64,000 nucleotides of DNA from Bacteroidota bacterium (GCA_023251535.1 JAHEYP010000005.1:1-64000); one strand, 5' to 3'; shown: positions 45,001 through 53,364, counted from the stretch's first letter. Program-made: numbers and translations. The notes: generated from the letters alone by a model not told the origin.

Positions 45001-45584
45001 GGAATGCACGTCCGGCTGAGATCATTCAATTTGATGTAATAAAAAAAGATAAAGATTGCGAGCTAAAATGGACAACAGAAAACGAATTCAACTGCAAAGA
45101 ATATTCTGTAGAGCGATCAAACGACAACAACCATTTCGAGTCGATCAATACTGTTCATGCTTTCGACAATAACACTGCACAAAATTCATATCAATCAATC
45201 GACAATGACTTACCTGATGGCAAATACTATTATCGAATTAAAATAAAATCGCTTTCAGGAGCTGAATTTTACAGCGAAACGCGCATTATTGAAATTGGAA
45301 CTCCTGTAAGAAATCAAGAAAAACTGGAAGTAAAGTCGGTTTATCCTAATCCTTTTAGCAACAAATTCACCATAAGCTATATCACATCTCATGATGTGGT
45401 AAGCAAATTCAAATTAATATCAATGAGTGGACAAACCTTATTCACCTCTGAAAAATCCGACAAAGCAGGGGAAAACACCTTTGAATATACTGATGAATTA
45501 CGATTACCTCCTGGTTATTACTTATTAAATGTAATATCTGGCACACAAACGTTCACTTCTAAGATTTATAAGAATGCATATTAG
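42018..45584 (+). CDS. Large secreted beta-rich protein with T9SS sorting domain
   Basis: 1188 aa. Signal peptide MKRLLSIIVFLQISINCFSA. Residues about 24-85 (SGNWSSPSVWSPKGVPSNND then TISTGKTITIDS) resemble the G8-like or beta-helix opening motif found in many T9SS cargo proteins. Residues about 85-800 are irregular beta-strand repeats rich in GNxTxxQ/GxF motifs (GNFNQTNGV, GNFMQSGG, GNFIQEQG), consistent with a long parallel beta-helix. About 1015-1095 is a fibronectin-like domain (CELKWTTENEFNCKEYSVER ... YYYRIKI). The last 80 residues are a type A T9SS sorting domain (SVYPNPFSNKF ... LPPGYYLLNV ... FTSKIYKNAY). Likely surface-anchored or released; no catalytic motif seen. Confidence 0.85.
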   Translation: MKRLLSIIVFLQISINCFSASKTAIASGNWSSPSVWSPKGVPSNNDEVTISTGKTITIDSLSRSCNSVNIQSGASLKVSANSSLTITSTIGFTINGTFEFIGDVIIINPHTSLKLNSGGKIIWSPQNNTEANAQLFTQCDETFNNESTIQVSKWFNTNKGIGQYITGNFGNISISGIWNWELGESLRSHSIEGKLSVINSCVILDSSNTNVNLNINQIELQNSNSIIEVFKGSSGTKTINCNSITINGGQLNLSGENTTANTKLKCAGDIAINSLGTLCGSYQNDANNEIEIQGNLNITKSLYYGVYQGAGNHKLKVDGNLTLLKGGTRFSEFHGIYNGNGDVDVTIGGDFNHQGYSDLILNDGITGVGNGKGKIKIGGHFQQTSGDFRGIFNLTSYNAGEIEFICKDMNYSGGIFMLYYACSSNPVKNTLKINGDLTVNFTSSNDIFRCNGLSNLNGTISNAQLELDVIGNSTIEGTSAGELLTNTAYGIENIQTNGSFKISAGNIKFNYSPHPLTWIQNGDFEISGGQLQTSMESGTTNISFNGNFNQTNGVVCFKNKSGNTNISIAGNFMQSGGICKLYDNSSQPLSHSIQLNILGNFIQEQGRIDFCNNSFSTGNTTLQISGNEYQTSGGEIVNSSNGSYFGRLKFSHNGILNYFCSPSHSLAGIKQSIESNCKLEVNSESYQISSGSTAGVDYLEIKNGAELNLKNAKIITTGIETNCGIKLEENAVVKIASEIGTEALSFPAGITAQYSIDKLSTIELNGSKSNITKLRGQSNFILGKLKINLDPSGEVNMNSDLSIESQLNLCEGFINLNKSSISILNNSTEGIVRTNGYIVCNEKEGTIKRTNNQQLNYEFPFGNANGKYIPIFINCKSGTGKCISANTISTNHENLPFPSGLTSNLTNSVTAFSDQIDRWWKIETNGVTVDITLSYASEENSTAESKRQENFSVKYNSGTHWSEMIGNSRGAITNTGKITIKDIRSSATYTLLSNGNARPAEIIQFDVIKKDKDCELKWTTENEFNCKEYSVERSNDNNHFESINTVHAFDNNTAQNSYQSIDNDLPDGKYYYRIKIKSLSGAEFYSETRIIEIGTPVRNQEKLEVKSVYPNPFSNKFTISYITSHDVVSKFKLISMSGQTLFTSEKSDKAGENTFEYTDELRLPPGYYLLNVISGTQTFTSKIYKNAY

Positions 45585-45610
45585 TAATCCAATCCAACAT
45601 ATCACGAAGT

Positions 45611-46777
45611 ATGGCAATTAAATTACGACAACGACAGAAAATGAGTACCGTACTCCGCTATAAACTTATAGTGGGCGGCGCTTCAATATTAGGTATGATG
45701 GCCTATTTAACCATCGTAATGAACACTGCTAGTGTTGACGAATCGAAAGCAGCACGCAGAGACTTGATGGCAAACGATCCGATTAATAACGGAGAGATTG
45801 TTTCAGGCTTCTCGTGGGACATCAATCCGATAACAAAAGCAGATGTTGGTCCGAATGCTTCAATAGCAAGCACTAATGCTGAATGCGTTGAAGGAGGAAC
45901 AGATTCAACTTACGGTTTAAGTGCCGGCAACAACATGAAAGATATTGATATGGTGATTAAGCCAACGGAAGGATTAAATTCCGATGGACTTGACATCAGC
46001 ATTGATTTCAAACGCATGGAAGAAAGTGGTAACTTTTACACAAGAGGAAAAACGTTCAACTTCGGTATGAAAGACGGGAAGCTTTGTATTAAATACAAGC
46101 TTACTGCTCCGAATGGAAAATCATATGACGTAAATGAAATTACGGCTTACGAAATCCCTCAGGACAATCAGTTCCGCAACTATCGCTTCCTATATACTCC
46201 TTCAACGGGGAAAGGGGAAGTGATGGTTGACCGAACAACCATCTGGACAAACCAAGGAGTTCTGCAATCACGATTAACTTGGAAAACCGGCGAGGACATT
46301 ATTATCGGCCAAGGCATGAATGGCGGTGGAAAACCGGTTGCAATCTTCGATAATTTATTAATTCGCAAAACGGGAAGTTCTAACAACTCACCAATGGAAC
46401 TATTAAGTTTCACTGCAGAGATGAAAGGGACTGAAATAATGCTCAATTGGTTCACCGCTAAAGAAAATGGCACGGACTATTACAAAATTGAAAGAAGTTC
46501 CGACACAAAGAACTATACTGAAGTTGGTCGTGTAAAAGCAGCGGGGCAATCGGTTGATTTAAAGGCATATGCCCTACTCGACACAAAGCCTTCTCTTGGA
46601 GTTACCTACTATCGACTTGGATTGACAAACAACACTGCGAAGTCAGTATGGGTACCAGTTATTGCTTTCAGAGTGAAACCTGAGATGTTAAATATAGCCG
46701 CTCCGGGGACTGAAACTGCACCAAACCCGGGTACTACACAAACAAGTAGCTTATTACTGAACAATCAAGGGAAGTAA
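45611..46777 (+). CDS. Membrane-anchored protein with lectin-like and fibronectin-like domains
   Basis: 388 aa. Basic N-terminus MAIKLRQRQKMSTVLRYK, membrane segment about 19-39 (LIVGGASILGMMAYLTIVM), then an extracytoplasmic part. Residues about 60-255 alternate strands and loops like a concanavalin A-type lectin/LamG fold (DGLDISIDFKRMEESGNFY, GKLCIKYKL, FRNYRFLYTPSTGKGEVMVD, IIGQGMNGGGKPVAIFDNLLI). Residues about 262-350 resemble the fibronectin-like unit of T9SS proteins (LNWFTAKENGTDYYKIERSS ... YYRLGL). It has no T9SS sorting domain, and the tail after 350 is polar and low complexity. It lies 26 bp after the beta-helix gene. Role unknown; it may hold or partner the beta-helix protein. 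Confidence 0.7.
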   Translation: MAIKLRQRQKMSTVLRYKLIVGGASILGMMAYLTIVMNTASVDESKAARRDLMANDPINNGEIVSGFSWDINPITKADVGPNASIASTNAECVEGGTDSTYGLSAGNNMKDIDMVIKPTEGLNSDGLDISIDFKRMEESGNFYTRGKTFNFGMKDGKLCIKYKLTAPNGKSYDVNEITAYEIPQDNQFRNYRFLYTPSTGKGEVMVDRTTIWTNQGVLQSRLTWKTGEDIIIGQGMNGGGKPVAIFDNLLIRKTGSSNNSPMELLSFTAEMKGTEIMLNWFTAKENGTDYYKIERSSDTKNYTEVGRVKAAGQSVDLKAYALLDTKPSLGVTYYRLGLTNNTAKSVWVPVIAFRVKPEMLNIAAPGTETAPNPGTTQTSSLLLNNQGK

Positions 46778-46821
46778 AAATTAACAAGTAAGTTCGAGTA
46801 CTTTAAGAATAGAATCATATG

Positions 46822-46866
46822 AAAAATCCCCTGTAAACACTGTTTGCAGGGGATTTTATTATTTTT
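46822..46866 (+). terminator. Terminator after the 41.7-46.8 kb cluster
   Basis: AAAATCCCCTG (46823-46833) and CAGGGGATTTT (46847-46856) pair perfectly, with further AAAC/GTTT pairing inside, so the stem is about 16 bp with a short loop; a T-rich tail TATTATTTTTG follows. The tail overlaps the -7 element of mscL. Confidence 0.88.
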
Positions 46867-46867
46867 G
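46860..46867 (+). promoter_or_regulatory. Putative -7 element of mscL
   Basis: TATTTTTG fits TAnnTTTG and lies 42 bases before the mscL ATG. It begins in the U-tract of the upstream terminator, so termination and initiation signals share bases. Confidence 0.4.
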
Positions 46868-46909
46868 CAGGTACTAACACCTAAAATCAAACTATTAAAA
46901 CAAATTACC

Positions 46910-47344
46910 ATGGGATTTATTAAAGAATTTAAAGATTTCGCTATGCGCGGAAACCTCATCGATTTCGCAGTCGGTGTTGTAGTCGGCGGTGCATTCGGAA
47001 AAGTAACATCTGCATTTGTTGATGGCATCATAATGCCGGTTGTTGGGAAACTTATCGGAGGCCAAGACTTCTCAGACCTGAAATTCAAAATCCAGGATGG
47101 AACAAAAGCTGTAATGGATGCAGCAGGTAATATTTCAACAAAAGAAGTTCCTGAAGTTTATATCCGTTATGGAGAATTCATTACAACTGTTATCGATTTT
47201 ACTGCTGTTGCATTTGCAATGTTCTTAGTGGTAAAAGCTATGAATAAATTAAAAGAAAAAGAAGCAGCTGCTCCATCAGCACCTCCTGCTCCAACTAAAG
47301 AAGAAGTACTTCTTAGCGAAATCAGAGATCTATTAAAGAAATAA
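46910..47344 (+). CDS. mscL: Large-conductance mechanosensitive channel MscL
   Basis: 144 aa. Forms a pentameric inner membrane pore that opens under membrane tension after osmotic downshock. N-terminal [26 protein letters not shown] (positions 1-26) contains the S1 helix and TM1, [12 protein letters not shown] follows, TM2 is [19 protein letters not shown] (about 86-104), and the C-terminal bundle ends [15 protein letters not shown], the usual motif. The frame is open further upstream to 46844, but those bases form the terminator and promoter, and all MscL begin close to this Met. A proline/alanine-rich linker precedes the C-terminal helix. The DUF3078 gene follows after 14 bp. Confidence 0.96.
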   Translation: MGFIKEFKDFAMRGNLIDFAVGVVVGGAFGKVTSAFVDGIIMPVVGKLIGGQDFSDLKFKIQDGTKAVMDAAGNISTKEVPEVYIRYGEFITTVIDFTAVAFAMFLVVKAMNKLKEKEAAAPSAPPAPTKEEVLLSEIRDLLKK

Positions 47345-47358
47345 TCAACATTTAGAGT

Positions 47359-48321
47359 ATGAATTTCAAAAAACTTGTTTGTCTGGCAGTTCTATCAATC
47401 GGACTTACTATTACTGCTTCAGCGCAAACCCCTACAACAACAACTCCTGCTCCAGTTCCAGCAGATACGATTTGGAGAAAAGGAGGATTCTTCTCTGTAA
47501 ACTTCAGCCAAGTGAGTTTCTCAAACTGGGCTGCTGGAGGAGAAAATTCAGTTTCATTAAATGCATTGTCGAGTTTATTTGCCAACTACAAAAAAGGCAG
47601 AATGGCTTGGGATAACAATGTTGATTTAGCTTACGGATTATTGAAGCAAGGCGACGCTGAACTCAGAAAAAATGAAGATAAAATCGACTTAACAACTAAG
47701 TTCGGATATGATGCAACTAAAAAAGCTAGATGGTACTATACTGTATTATTCAACTTTAAATCACAATTTGCATCAGGCTACACTTACACTGACACCAACA
47801 AAGTTGAAATCTCTAAATTTGCAGCACCAGCGTATACCTTATTAGCAATCGGTATCGACTTCAAACCAAAAGATTACTTCTCGGCTTTCCTTTCTCCAAT
47901 AACTATGAAAAACACAATCGTTGCTGACAAAACTTTGTCGGATGCAGGTGCATATGGTGTTGACTCAGGAAAGACAGTTCGATCTGAAATGGGAGCTTAC
48001 TTTAACATGAAATTCCAAAAAGAAATCATGACCAACGTAGGCTTAATGACGAAAGTTGACTTATTCTCTAACTATCAAGAAAACCCACAAAACGTTGACG
48101 TAAACTGGGAATTCTTAATAACGATGAAAGTAAACAAATACATTAGCGCTAGCCTTTCAACGCAGTTGATTTATGACGACAATACACCAGTTACTGTTTA
48201 TGAGGGAACAGGGAAAGACAAGCGCGTTGTTGCTGTTGGACCAAGAACCCAATTTAAGCAAGTATTTGGTGTTGGATTCTCTTATAAGTTTGCTGGCTAC
48301 GGAACTACAGTTAAGAATTAA
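47359..48321 (+). CDS. DUF3078-type outer membrane-like protein
   Basis: 320 aa. Signal peptide MNFKKLVCLAVLSIGLTITASAQ. The mature region opens with a Thr/Pro linker and then WRKGGFFSVNFSQVSFSNWA (residues about 37-56), the conserved start of DUF3078 proteins (a Bacteroidota family resembling outer membrane beta-barrels). Alternating aromatic strands continue (KARWYYTVLFNFKSQF, DYFSAFLSP, WEFLITMKVNKYISASLST) to a terminal FGVGFSYKFAGY, and Phe/Tyr at the end fits barrel insertion. Cargo or substrate unknown. Fourteen bp after mscL, so probably co-transcribed with it. Confidence 0.82.
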   Translation: MNFKKLVCLAVLSIGLTITASAQTPTTTTPAPVPADTIWRKGGFFSVNFSQVSFSNWAAGGENSVSLNALSSLFANYKKGRMAWDNNVDLAYGLLKQGDAELRKNEDKIDLTTKFGYDATKKARWYYTVLFNFKSQFASGYTYTDTNKVEISKFAAPAYTLLAIGIDFKPKDYFSAFLSPITMKNTIVADKTLSDAGAYGVDSGKTVRSEMGAYFNMKFQKEIMTNVGLMTKVDLFSNYQENPQNVDVNWEFLITMKVNKYISASLSTQLIYDDNTPVTVYEGTGKDKRVVAVGPRTQFKQVFGVGFSYKFAGYGTTVKN

Positions 48322-48367
48322 ATAGACTATTAACAGCTAAATCAGCACGTTAATAACTAAAATACCG

Positions 48368-48397
48368 AAAAGGCTTGTCGAATTGGCAAGCCTTTTC
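48368..48397 (+). terminator. Terminator after mscL and the DUF3078 gene
   Basis: AAAAGGCTTG (48368-48377) pairs with CAAGCCTTTT (48387-48396) around a 9-base loop, with TCTATTTT after it. The next gene is open in frame from 48375, but that longer start would lie inside this hairpin, which favours the ATG at 48411. Confidence 0.75.
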
Positions 48398-48410
48398 TAT
48401 TTTGGCATCA

Positions 48411-51400
48411 ATGGGATTAACGATTTATAAATCATCTGCGGGCTCCGGAAAAACCTTTACTCTTGTTCGGCTTTATCTTGAAAAAGTAATCCGATCACCT
48501 TATTTGTTTCGGAGAATTTTAGCCATCACTTTTACTAATAAAGCTACGGAAGAAATGAAGTCGAGAATTATTCTCGAACTTAAATTGCTTGCTGATGGAC
48601 ATAATTCCTCGCATTTACAATTCCTTCAAGAAAGCACAAAAATTGAAGAAGAAGAAATAAGAAAAAGAGCAGGAGAAGTATTGCTCAAAATATTACACGA
48701 GTATTCTTCATTCTCAGTCTCTACAATCGACAGTTATTTTCAAGTTTTATCACGTACTCTCGCTAAAGAACTTAAACTTCCAGTAAAATACAATATTGAA
48801 CTTGACCTCGACAGCATTTGTGATGCTGTTACAGAGCAACTATTATCCTTAGCAGGAAAGAATGATGCTATCACCGGTTGGTTAAAGGAAATGCTAGTCG
48901 ACAGAATCGATCAAGGCAAAAACTGGAACATCTCAAGCGAATTAAAAAAGATGGTAAAAGAGATCGTTAACAGATCCGAAATTCGCCATCTTGCTGAGTC
49001 AATCGATAGCCAACGTTTTTTTGAATTCATTAGGAAAGTAAAAACAAGAAGAGACGAAATTGCGCAGAACTACAAATCTATTTCAGAAGAAATATTTTTG
49101 ACACTTAAAAAAGCTGGATACGACTATACCGATTACAGTTATAAAAGCGCAAGCGCCCTATCTTTTTGCAATAAAGTCATTGCAAATACATATTCAATTA
49201 AAACATACGAAAAAATATCGAATCGATTTGTATCTGGAGTCGAGGATCCTCTTACGATGCTCAGCAAAGAGAAACAAAAAGATGACGTATTTTTAAATTT
49301 AACAGTAGAAGTAATTCATCCTTTAATGGTTCAATTGAATGAACAAATCAATGAAACTTTAAATGAATTCACTACAGCTATTGAGGTATTACAGTTGTCC
49401 TTTATGGTTGGAGTACTAACTCCTCTAAATGATGAACTAAAGAATTTCAGAGATGAAAACCAACTGTTTCTCTTAAGTGATACCACACGTATGTTGAGAG
49501 AAGCAGTTAGGGACACAGATGCTCCGTTTATCTATGAAAAATCCGGAAACAGCTATTCTCACTTATTCATTGACGAATTCCAAGATACAGGTAACGAACA
49601 ATGGCAAATTTTAAAACCTTTAGTAACAAACTCAATAGCTAACGGTAACGATGTATTAATTGTTGGAGATGCTAAACAATCTATTTACAGATGGAGAGGC
49701 GGCAACATGAATTTATTACTTCATGATGTAAGAAAGCAATTAAATCAGTTTAGCTCAATTACTAAGGAAGAAAAACTCGATACCAACTACAGGTCACTTC
49801 AGAATATTGTTGAGTTCAATAACCAAATCTTCGAAAAGATCGCCAACGCAATAGTAAAAGATCCTAGCGTAAATCAACTGGCGATGGAAACAGCTTATCA
49901 AAAAGATGCACTGTTTCAAAAGCATCAGGATAATGCTAATGGAGGATATATAGCTATCGATTTTTTCGAGTCTGATAAAAAAGAAAAAAAATCGAACACA
50001 TCAGATCAAGATACTGAAGAAGAGAATGAAGGATGGAAGGCTAAATCATTGCAAAAATTCGGAAGTACTATTTCCGATGCCTTAAGTAGAGGATATCATT
50101 TAAAAGATATTGCTTGCATTGTACGAACTGGAGATCACGAATCAGAAGTTGTTAAATATCTCCTCGAAAAAACAAATTACGCTTTCATCTCCGGTAACTC
50201 ATTAAAAGTTGCATTTAACGAAAAGGTTCTCTTTTTGATTAGTTGCATGCGATTGCTTCTAGACCCTGAGAATAAAATTTTGCACGAAGAAATAAATTTC
50301 TTCATTGATAGAAGTAACTTCAAAGTGGATGGAATTGAAAGAAATATCAATTTTAGAAATCAACCTGAAAATACATTCAGCAAAAAAGTTCTATTGGCAA
50401 ATAAGACTAATATTTCACAATTGCCAGTACATTTATGCTATTTGCAAATTTTGAAAATGTCGGGATTAGATAAACCTGATGTATTTACCGATAAACTTAC
50501 TGATATCATAATCGAATTTGCGAATAGTAACGGAACAGGAATTTCAGAATTCATCACTTGGTGGGATGAAAAATCAATAACGAAAGATTGGAGTATCGAA
50601 ATGCCTGACAGCATTGATGCAATCAGAATTATTACTATCCATAGATCGAAAGGATTGCAATATCCAATTGTGATAATGCCAATCATCGACTGGACAATCA
50701 TTCCTAAGCCACAAGGAATTATCTGGGCTAAGTCGAATACAGCTCCATACAATGAATTTCCTGCATTCCCATTATATTCTAAAAAATCGCTTATATCAAC
50801 TTCGTTTGGCGAAGATTATCTCGAAGAATACGGCGCGACGTTAATCGACAATTTAAATCTGCTGTATGTTGCATTTACGAGAGCAGAAAGAGAATTATAC
50901 CTCTTTTCTAACCTCGGAGCTAAAGAAAACTCTGCAGGAAAATTACTAATTGATTCATTGTCGCAAAACCCAATTTGGCTCGAACAAATTAATTCCGGAA
51001 TTCAAATCGGCGAAAAAACCACCCCGGCAACTGCCAAGAAAAAAGAGAGTATTAACTCACTGAATAATCCATTAAACATCACTTCAACTGAACTTGAAAT
51101 TTCAGTGCAATCGTCGTTTATTCCTGAGGTTAATTTTAAATTCGAATCAGAAGAAACAGTTTTCGGAAACTATATCCACAATCTTTTATTCCTGATGGAC
51201 AAAAAAGATGATTTAGAATATGCTTTTCATCAACTTGTTGTAAGGGAATCGATAGATATCAACTCAGAAGCTGCCCAAAAAATAAAAAATGAAACATTGG
51301 AAATTTGGGAACTGATGGAAAAACAAATGTGGACCGATAAGCACTTTAAAGTTGAGAAAGAAATCGACATTTGCGACAAGGACGGAATATTACATAGACC

Positions 51401-51617
51401 CGACAGAGTGCTTATCAGCGACGATGAAGTAATCATTATCGATTTCAAAACAGGCAGCCCTAATAAGAAATATCACCAGCAAGTTAACCTTTATTGCAGC
51501 CTGTTTAAAGAGATGGGACATAAGTCGGTAAAAGGCTACCTACTCTATACAAAAACCAAGTCAATTGAAATGGCTGATAGCGAATCGCCTAATAACCAGC
51601 AACTTTCATTACTTTAA
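48411..51617 (+). CDS. UvrD-type helicase-nuclease (AddA/RecB-like)
   Basis: 1068 aa. Superfamily 1A helicase with a C-terminal PD-(D/E)XK nuclease, as in AddA and RecB, which resect double-strand breaks and prepare recombination. Helicase motifs: I SSAGSGKTFTLVRL (about 7-20), Ia FTNKATEEMKSRI, II FIDEFQDTGNEQW, III VGDAKQSIYRWRGG, IV-V around DTNYRSLQNIVEFN and TIHRSKGLQYPIV, VI YVAFTRAERELYL. Nuclease motif near 985-1030: HRPDRVLISDDEVIIIDFKTG (positions about 985-1005), with QQVNLYCSLF after it. Start is the ATG at 48411, since the upstream TTG falls in the terminator. Its usual partner, AddB, is not adjacent in this window. Confidence 0.9.
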   Translation: MGLTIYKSSAGSGKTFTLVRLYLEKVIRSPYLFRRILAITFTNKATEEMKSRIILELKLLADGHNSSHLQFLQESTKIEEEEIRKRAGEVLLKILHEYSSFSVSTIDSYFQVLSRTLAKELKLPVKYNIELDLDSICDAVTEQLLSLAGKNDAITGWLKEMLVDRIDQGKNWNISSELKKMVKEIVNRSEIRHLAESIDSQRFFEFIRKVKTRRDEIAQNYKSISEEIFLTLKKAGYDYTDYSYKSASALSFCNKVIANTYSIKTYEKISNRFVSGVEDPLTMLSKEKQKDDVFLNLTVEVIHPLMVQLNEQINETLNEFTTAIEVLQLSFMVGVLTPLNDELKNFRDENQLFLLSDTTRMLREAVRDTDAPFIYEKSGNSYSHLFIDEFQDTGNEQWQILKPLVTNSIANGNDVLIVGDAKQSIYRWRGGNMNLLLHDVRKQLNQFSSITKEEKLDTNYRSLQNIVEFNNQIFEKIANAIVKDPSVNQLAMETAYQKDALFQKHQDNANGGYIAIDFFESDKKEKKSNTSDQDTEEENEGWKAKSLQKFGSTISDALSRGYHLKDIACIVRTGDHESEVVKYLLEKTNYAFISGNSLKVAFNEKVLFLISCMRLLLDPENKILHEEINFFIDRSNFKVDGIERNINFRNQPENTFSKKVLLANKTNISQLPVHLCYLQILKMSGLDKPDVFTDKLTDIIIEFANSNGTGISEFITWWDEKSITKDWSIEMPDSIDAIRIITIHRSKGLQYPIVIMPIIDWTIIPKPQGIIWAKSNTAPYNEFPAFPLYSKKSLISTSFGEDYLEEYGATLIDNLNLLYVAFTRAERELYLFSNLGAKENSAGKLLIDSLSQNPIWLEQINSGIQIGEKTTPATAKKKESINSLNNPLNITSTELEISVQSSFIPEVNFKFESEETVFGNYIHNLLFLMDKKDDLEYAFHQLVVRESIDINSEAAQKIKNETLEIWELMEKQMWTDKHFKVEKEIDICDKDGILHRPDRVLISDDEVIIIDFKTGSPNKKYHQQVNLYCSLFKEMGHKSVKGYLLYTKTKSIEMADSESPNNQQLSLL

Positions 51618-51620
51618 AAC

Positions 51621-51670
51621 GTGACAAAGGTTAACTTTTTTAAGCCTTTTTCACATTAACTTTGCGTCAC
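51621..51670. promoter_or_regulatory. Promoter and nested inverted repeats upstream of pruA
   Basis: TAACTTTG (51657-51664) fits the -7 consensus and lies 24 bases before the pruA ATG. AAAGG-TTAA (51626-51634) can pair with TTAA-G-CCTTT (51640-51649) with T-rich flanks, resembling a terminator for the helicase gene. In addition GTGAC (51621-51625) pairs with GTCAC (51666-51670), which gives a near-palindrome around the promoter, GTGACAAAGGTTAAC and TTAACTTTGCGTCAC, with a two-base indel. The two pairings share bases. Confidence 0.4.
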
Positions 51671-51688
51671 TAAAAAAGAATTACGACT

Positions 51689-53320
51689 ATGTCAAATGCA
51701 ATTTATAAGGTGCCGGCTGCAATTAATGAACCGGTCCTCAATTACGCTCCAGGAAGTTCGGAGAGAAAAGCCCTAAAAGCTGCTTTAGCACACATGAGAA
51801 GCGAAGTTATTGATGTACCAATGTATATTGATGGCAAAGCTGTTCATACCGATAAAAAAGGAGAAATGCGCCCTCCTCATGATCACCAACATCTTTTAGG
51901 ACGTTATTCTATTGGAGATGCATCTCACTTGAATGCTGCTATTGATGCGGCTCTTAAAGCGAAAGACCAATGGGCTTCGATGGAATGGGAACAACGTGCA
52001 TCTATTTTCTTAAAAGCTGCAGATCTATTAGCAGGACCTTATAGAGCAACAATTAATGCTGCTACGATGTTAGGTCAAAGTAAAAGTGCTTATCAAGCAG
52101 AAATCGATTCAGCATGTGAAATGATCGACTTCCTTCGATTTAATGTTGAATATGCTCGCGAAATCTATACTCAACAACCTATCTCTTCGAAAGGCGTTTT
52201 TAATCGCGTTGAACAACGTCCGTTAGAAGGATTCGTTTTTGCATTAACGCCATTCAACTTTACAGCTATTGCAGGAAATCTTCCTACATCAGTAGCAATG
52301 ATGGGAAATACTGTAGTATGGAAACCATCGTTCACACAAATTTATGCTGCTCGTGTTTTGATGGAAGTATTTATGGAAGCTGGTTTACCTGCAGGTGTAA
52401 TCAACTTGGTTTATGTTTCAGGATCAACTGCCGGAGATGTAATCTTCAATCACCCTGACTTTGCGGGAATTCACTTCACAGGTTCAACAGGAGTATTCCA
52501 AGACATTTGGAAATCGATCGGAAACAACATCCACAAATACAAAACTTATCCAAGAATTGTGGGTGAAACAGGTGGAAAGGATTTTATCCTAGCACATAAA
52601 TCTGCTAATGCGCAAGAAGTAATTACTGCATTAAGTAGAGGTGCTTTTGAATATCAAGGACAAAAATGTTCTGCTGCATCGCGTGCATATGTTCCATCTA
52701 ACTTATGGCCTACTGTAAAAGACGGATTAGTAAAAGATCTTGCAAGCATGAAAATGGGGCCTACTGAAGATTTTGAAAACTTCATCAATGCCGTAATCGA
52801 CGAAAAATCATTCGACAAAATTGCTTCATACATTGACAATGCAAAAAAATCGAAAGATGTTGAAATCATTGCCGGTGGAACTTATGATAAAAGCAAAGGA
52901 TGGTTTGTTAGTCCGACTGTAATCGTATCGAAAGACCCTAACTACGTTACAATGTGTGAAGAAATCTTCGGACCTGTTTTAACGATTTATGTTTACGATG
53001 AAAATAAATTTGAAGAGACTTGCGAGTTAGTTGACAAAACAAGTACTTATGCTTTAACAGGATCTATCTTGTCGAAAGATCGTTATGCTATTCAAACAGC
53101 AACTAAAAAATTAGTTAATGCCGCAGGTAATTTTTACATCAACGATAAGTGTACTGGAGCAGTTGTTGGCCAACAACCTTTTGGTGGATCAAGAGCATCA
53201 GGCACTAACGACAAAGCAGGATCATTAATCAATCTACTGCGATGGGTTTCTCCAAGAACAATTAAAGAAACTTTTGTTCCGGCTACGGACTACAGATATC
53301 CGTTCTTAGATAAAGAATAA
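51689..53320 (+). CDS. pruA: L-glutamate gamma-semialdehyde dehydrogenase (P5C dehydrogenase)
   Basis: 543 aa. Aldehyde dehydrogenase of the class that oxidises 1-pyrroline-5-carboxylate (glutamate semialdehyde) to glutamate with NAD in proline catabolism. Length and the long N-terminal lead (KALKAALAHMRSEVIDVPMY, residues 28-47) match the eukaryote-like P5CDH group common in Bacteroidota. Motifs: FALTPFNFTAIAGNLPTS (about 189-206), HFTGSTGVFQ, VGETGGKDFILAHKS (general base Glu in GETGGK), and YQGQKCSAASRAYVP with the catalytic Cys at about 327; EEIFGPVLTIYVY follows. Downstream is convergent, with a shared hairpin. Confidence 0.95.
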   Translation: MSNAIYKVPAAINEPVLNYAPGSSERKALKAALAHMRSEVIDVPMYIDGKAVHTDKKGEMRPPHDHQHLLGRYSIGDASHLNAAIDAALKAKDQWASMEWEQRASIFLKAADLLAGPYRATINAATMLGQSKSAYQAEIDSACEMIDFLRFNVEYAREIYTQQPISSKGVFNRVEQRPLEGFVFALTPFNFTAIAGNLPTSVAMMGNTVVWKPSFTQIYAARVLMEVFMEAGLPAGVINLVYVSGSTAGDVIFNHPDFAGIHFTGSTGVFQDIWKSIGNNIHKYKTYPRIVGETGGKDFILAHKSANAQEVITALSRGAFEYQGQKCSAASRAYVPSNLWPTVKDGLVKDLASMKMGPTEDFENFINAVIDEKSFDKIASYIDNAKKSKDVEIIAGGTYDKSKGWFVSPTVIVSKDPNYVTMCEEIFGPVLTIYVYDENKFEETCELVDKTSTYALTGSILSKDRYAIQTATKKLVNAAGNFYINDKCTGAVVGQQPFGGSRASGTNDKAGSLINLLRWVSPRTIKETFVPATDYRYPFLDKE

Positions 53321-53337
53321 TAATTCAAAAACAATTC

Positions 53338-53364
53338 GATGGGCTGCTAATTTAGCGGCCCATC
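53338..53364. terminator. Shared hairpin between pruA and the ABC ATPase gene
   Basis: GATGGGC (53338-53344) pairs with GCCCATC (53357-53363, edge uncertain by one base), and inner GCTAA pairs with TTAGC, a stem of 12 or so pairs. It lies at the 3' ends of two convergent genes and includes the last codons and stop of the ABC gene. On the minus strand GAATTGTTTTTG follows and may be the U-tract; the plus side has only ATTCTTTCT. Probably bidirectional. Confidence 0.55.

Noticed and set aside
46844-46909. N-terminal extension of MscL
   Set aside because: These bases form the terminator stem and the -7 element; MscL proteins begin at the MGFIKEF methionine.
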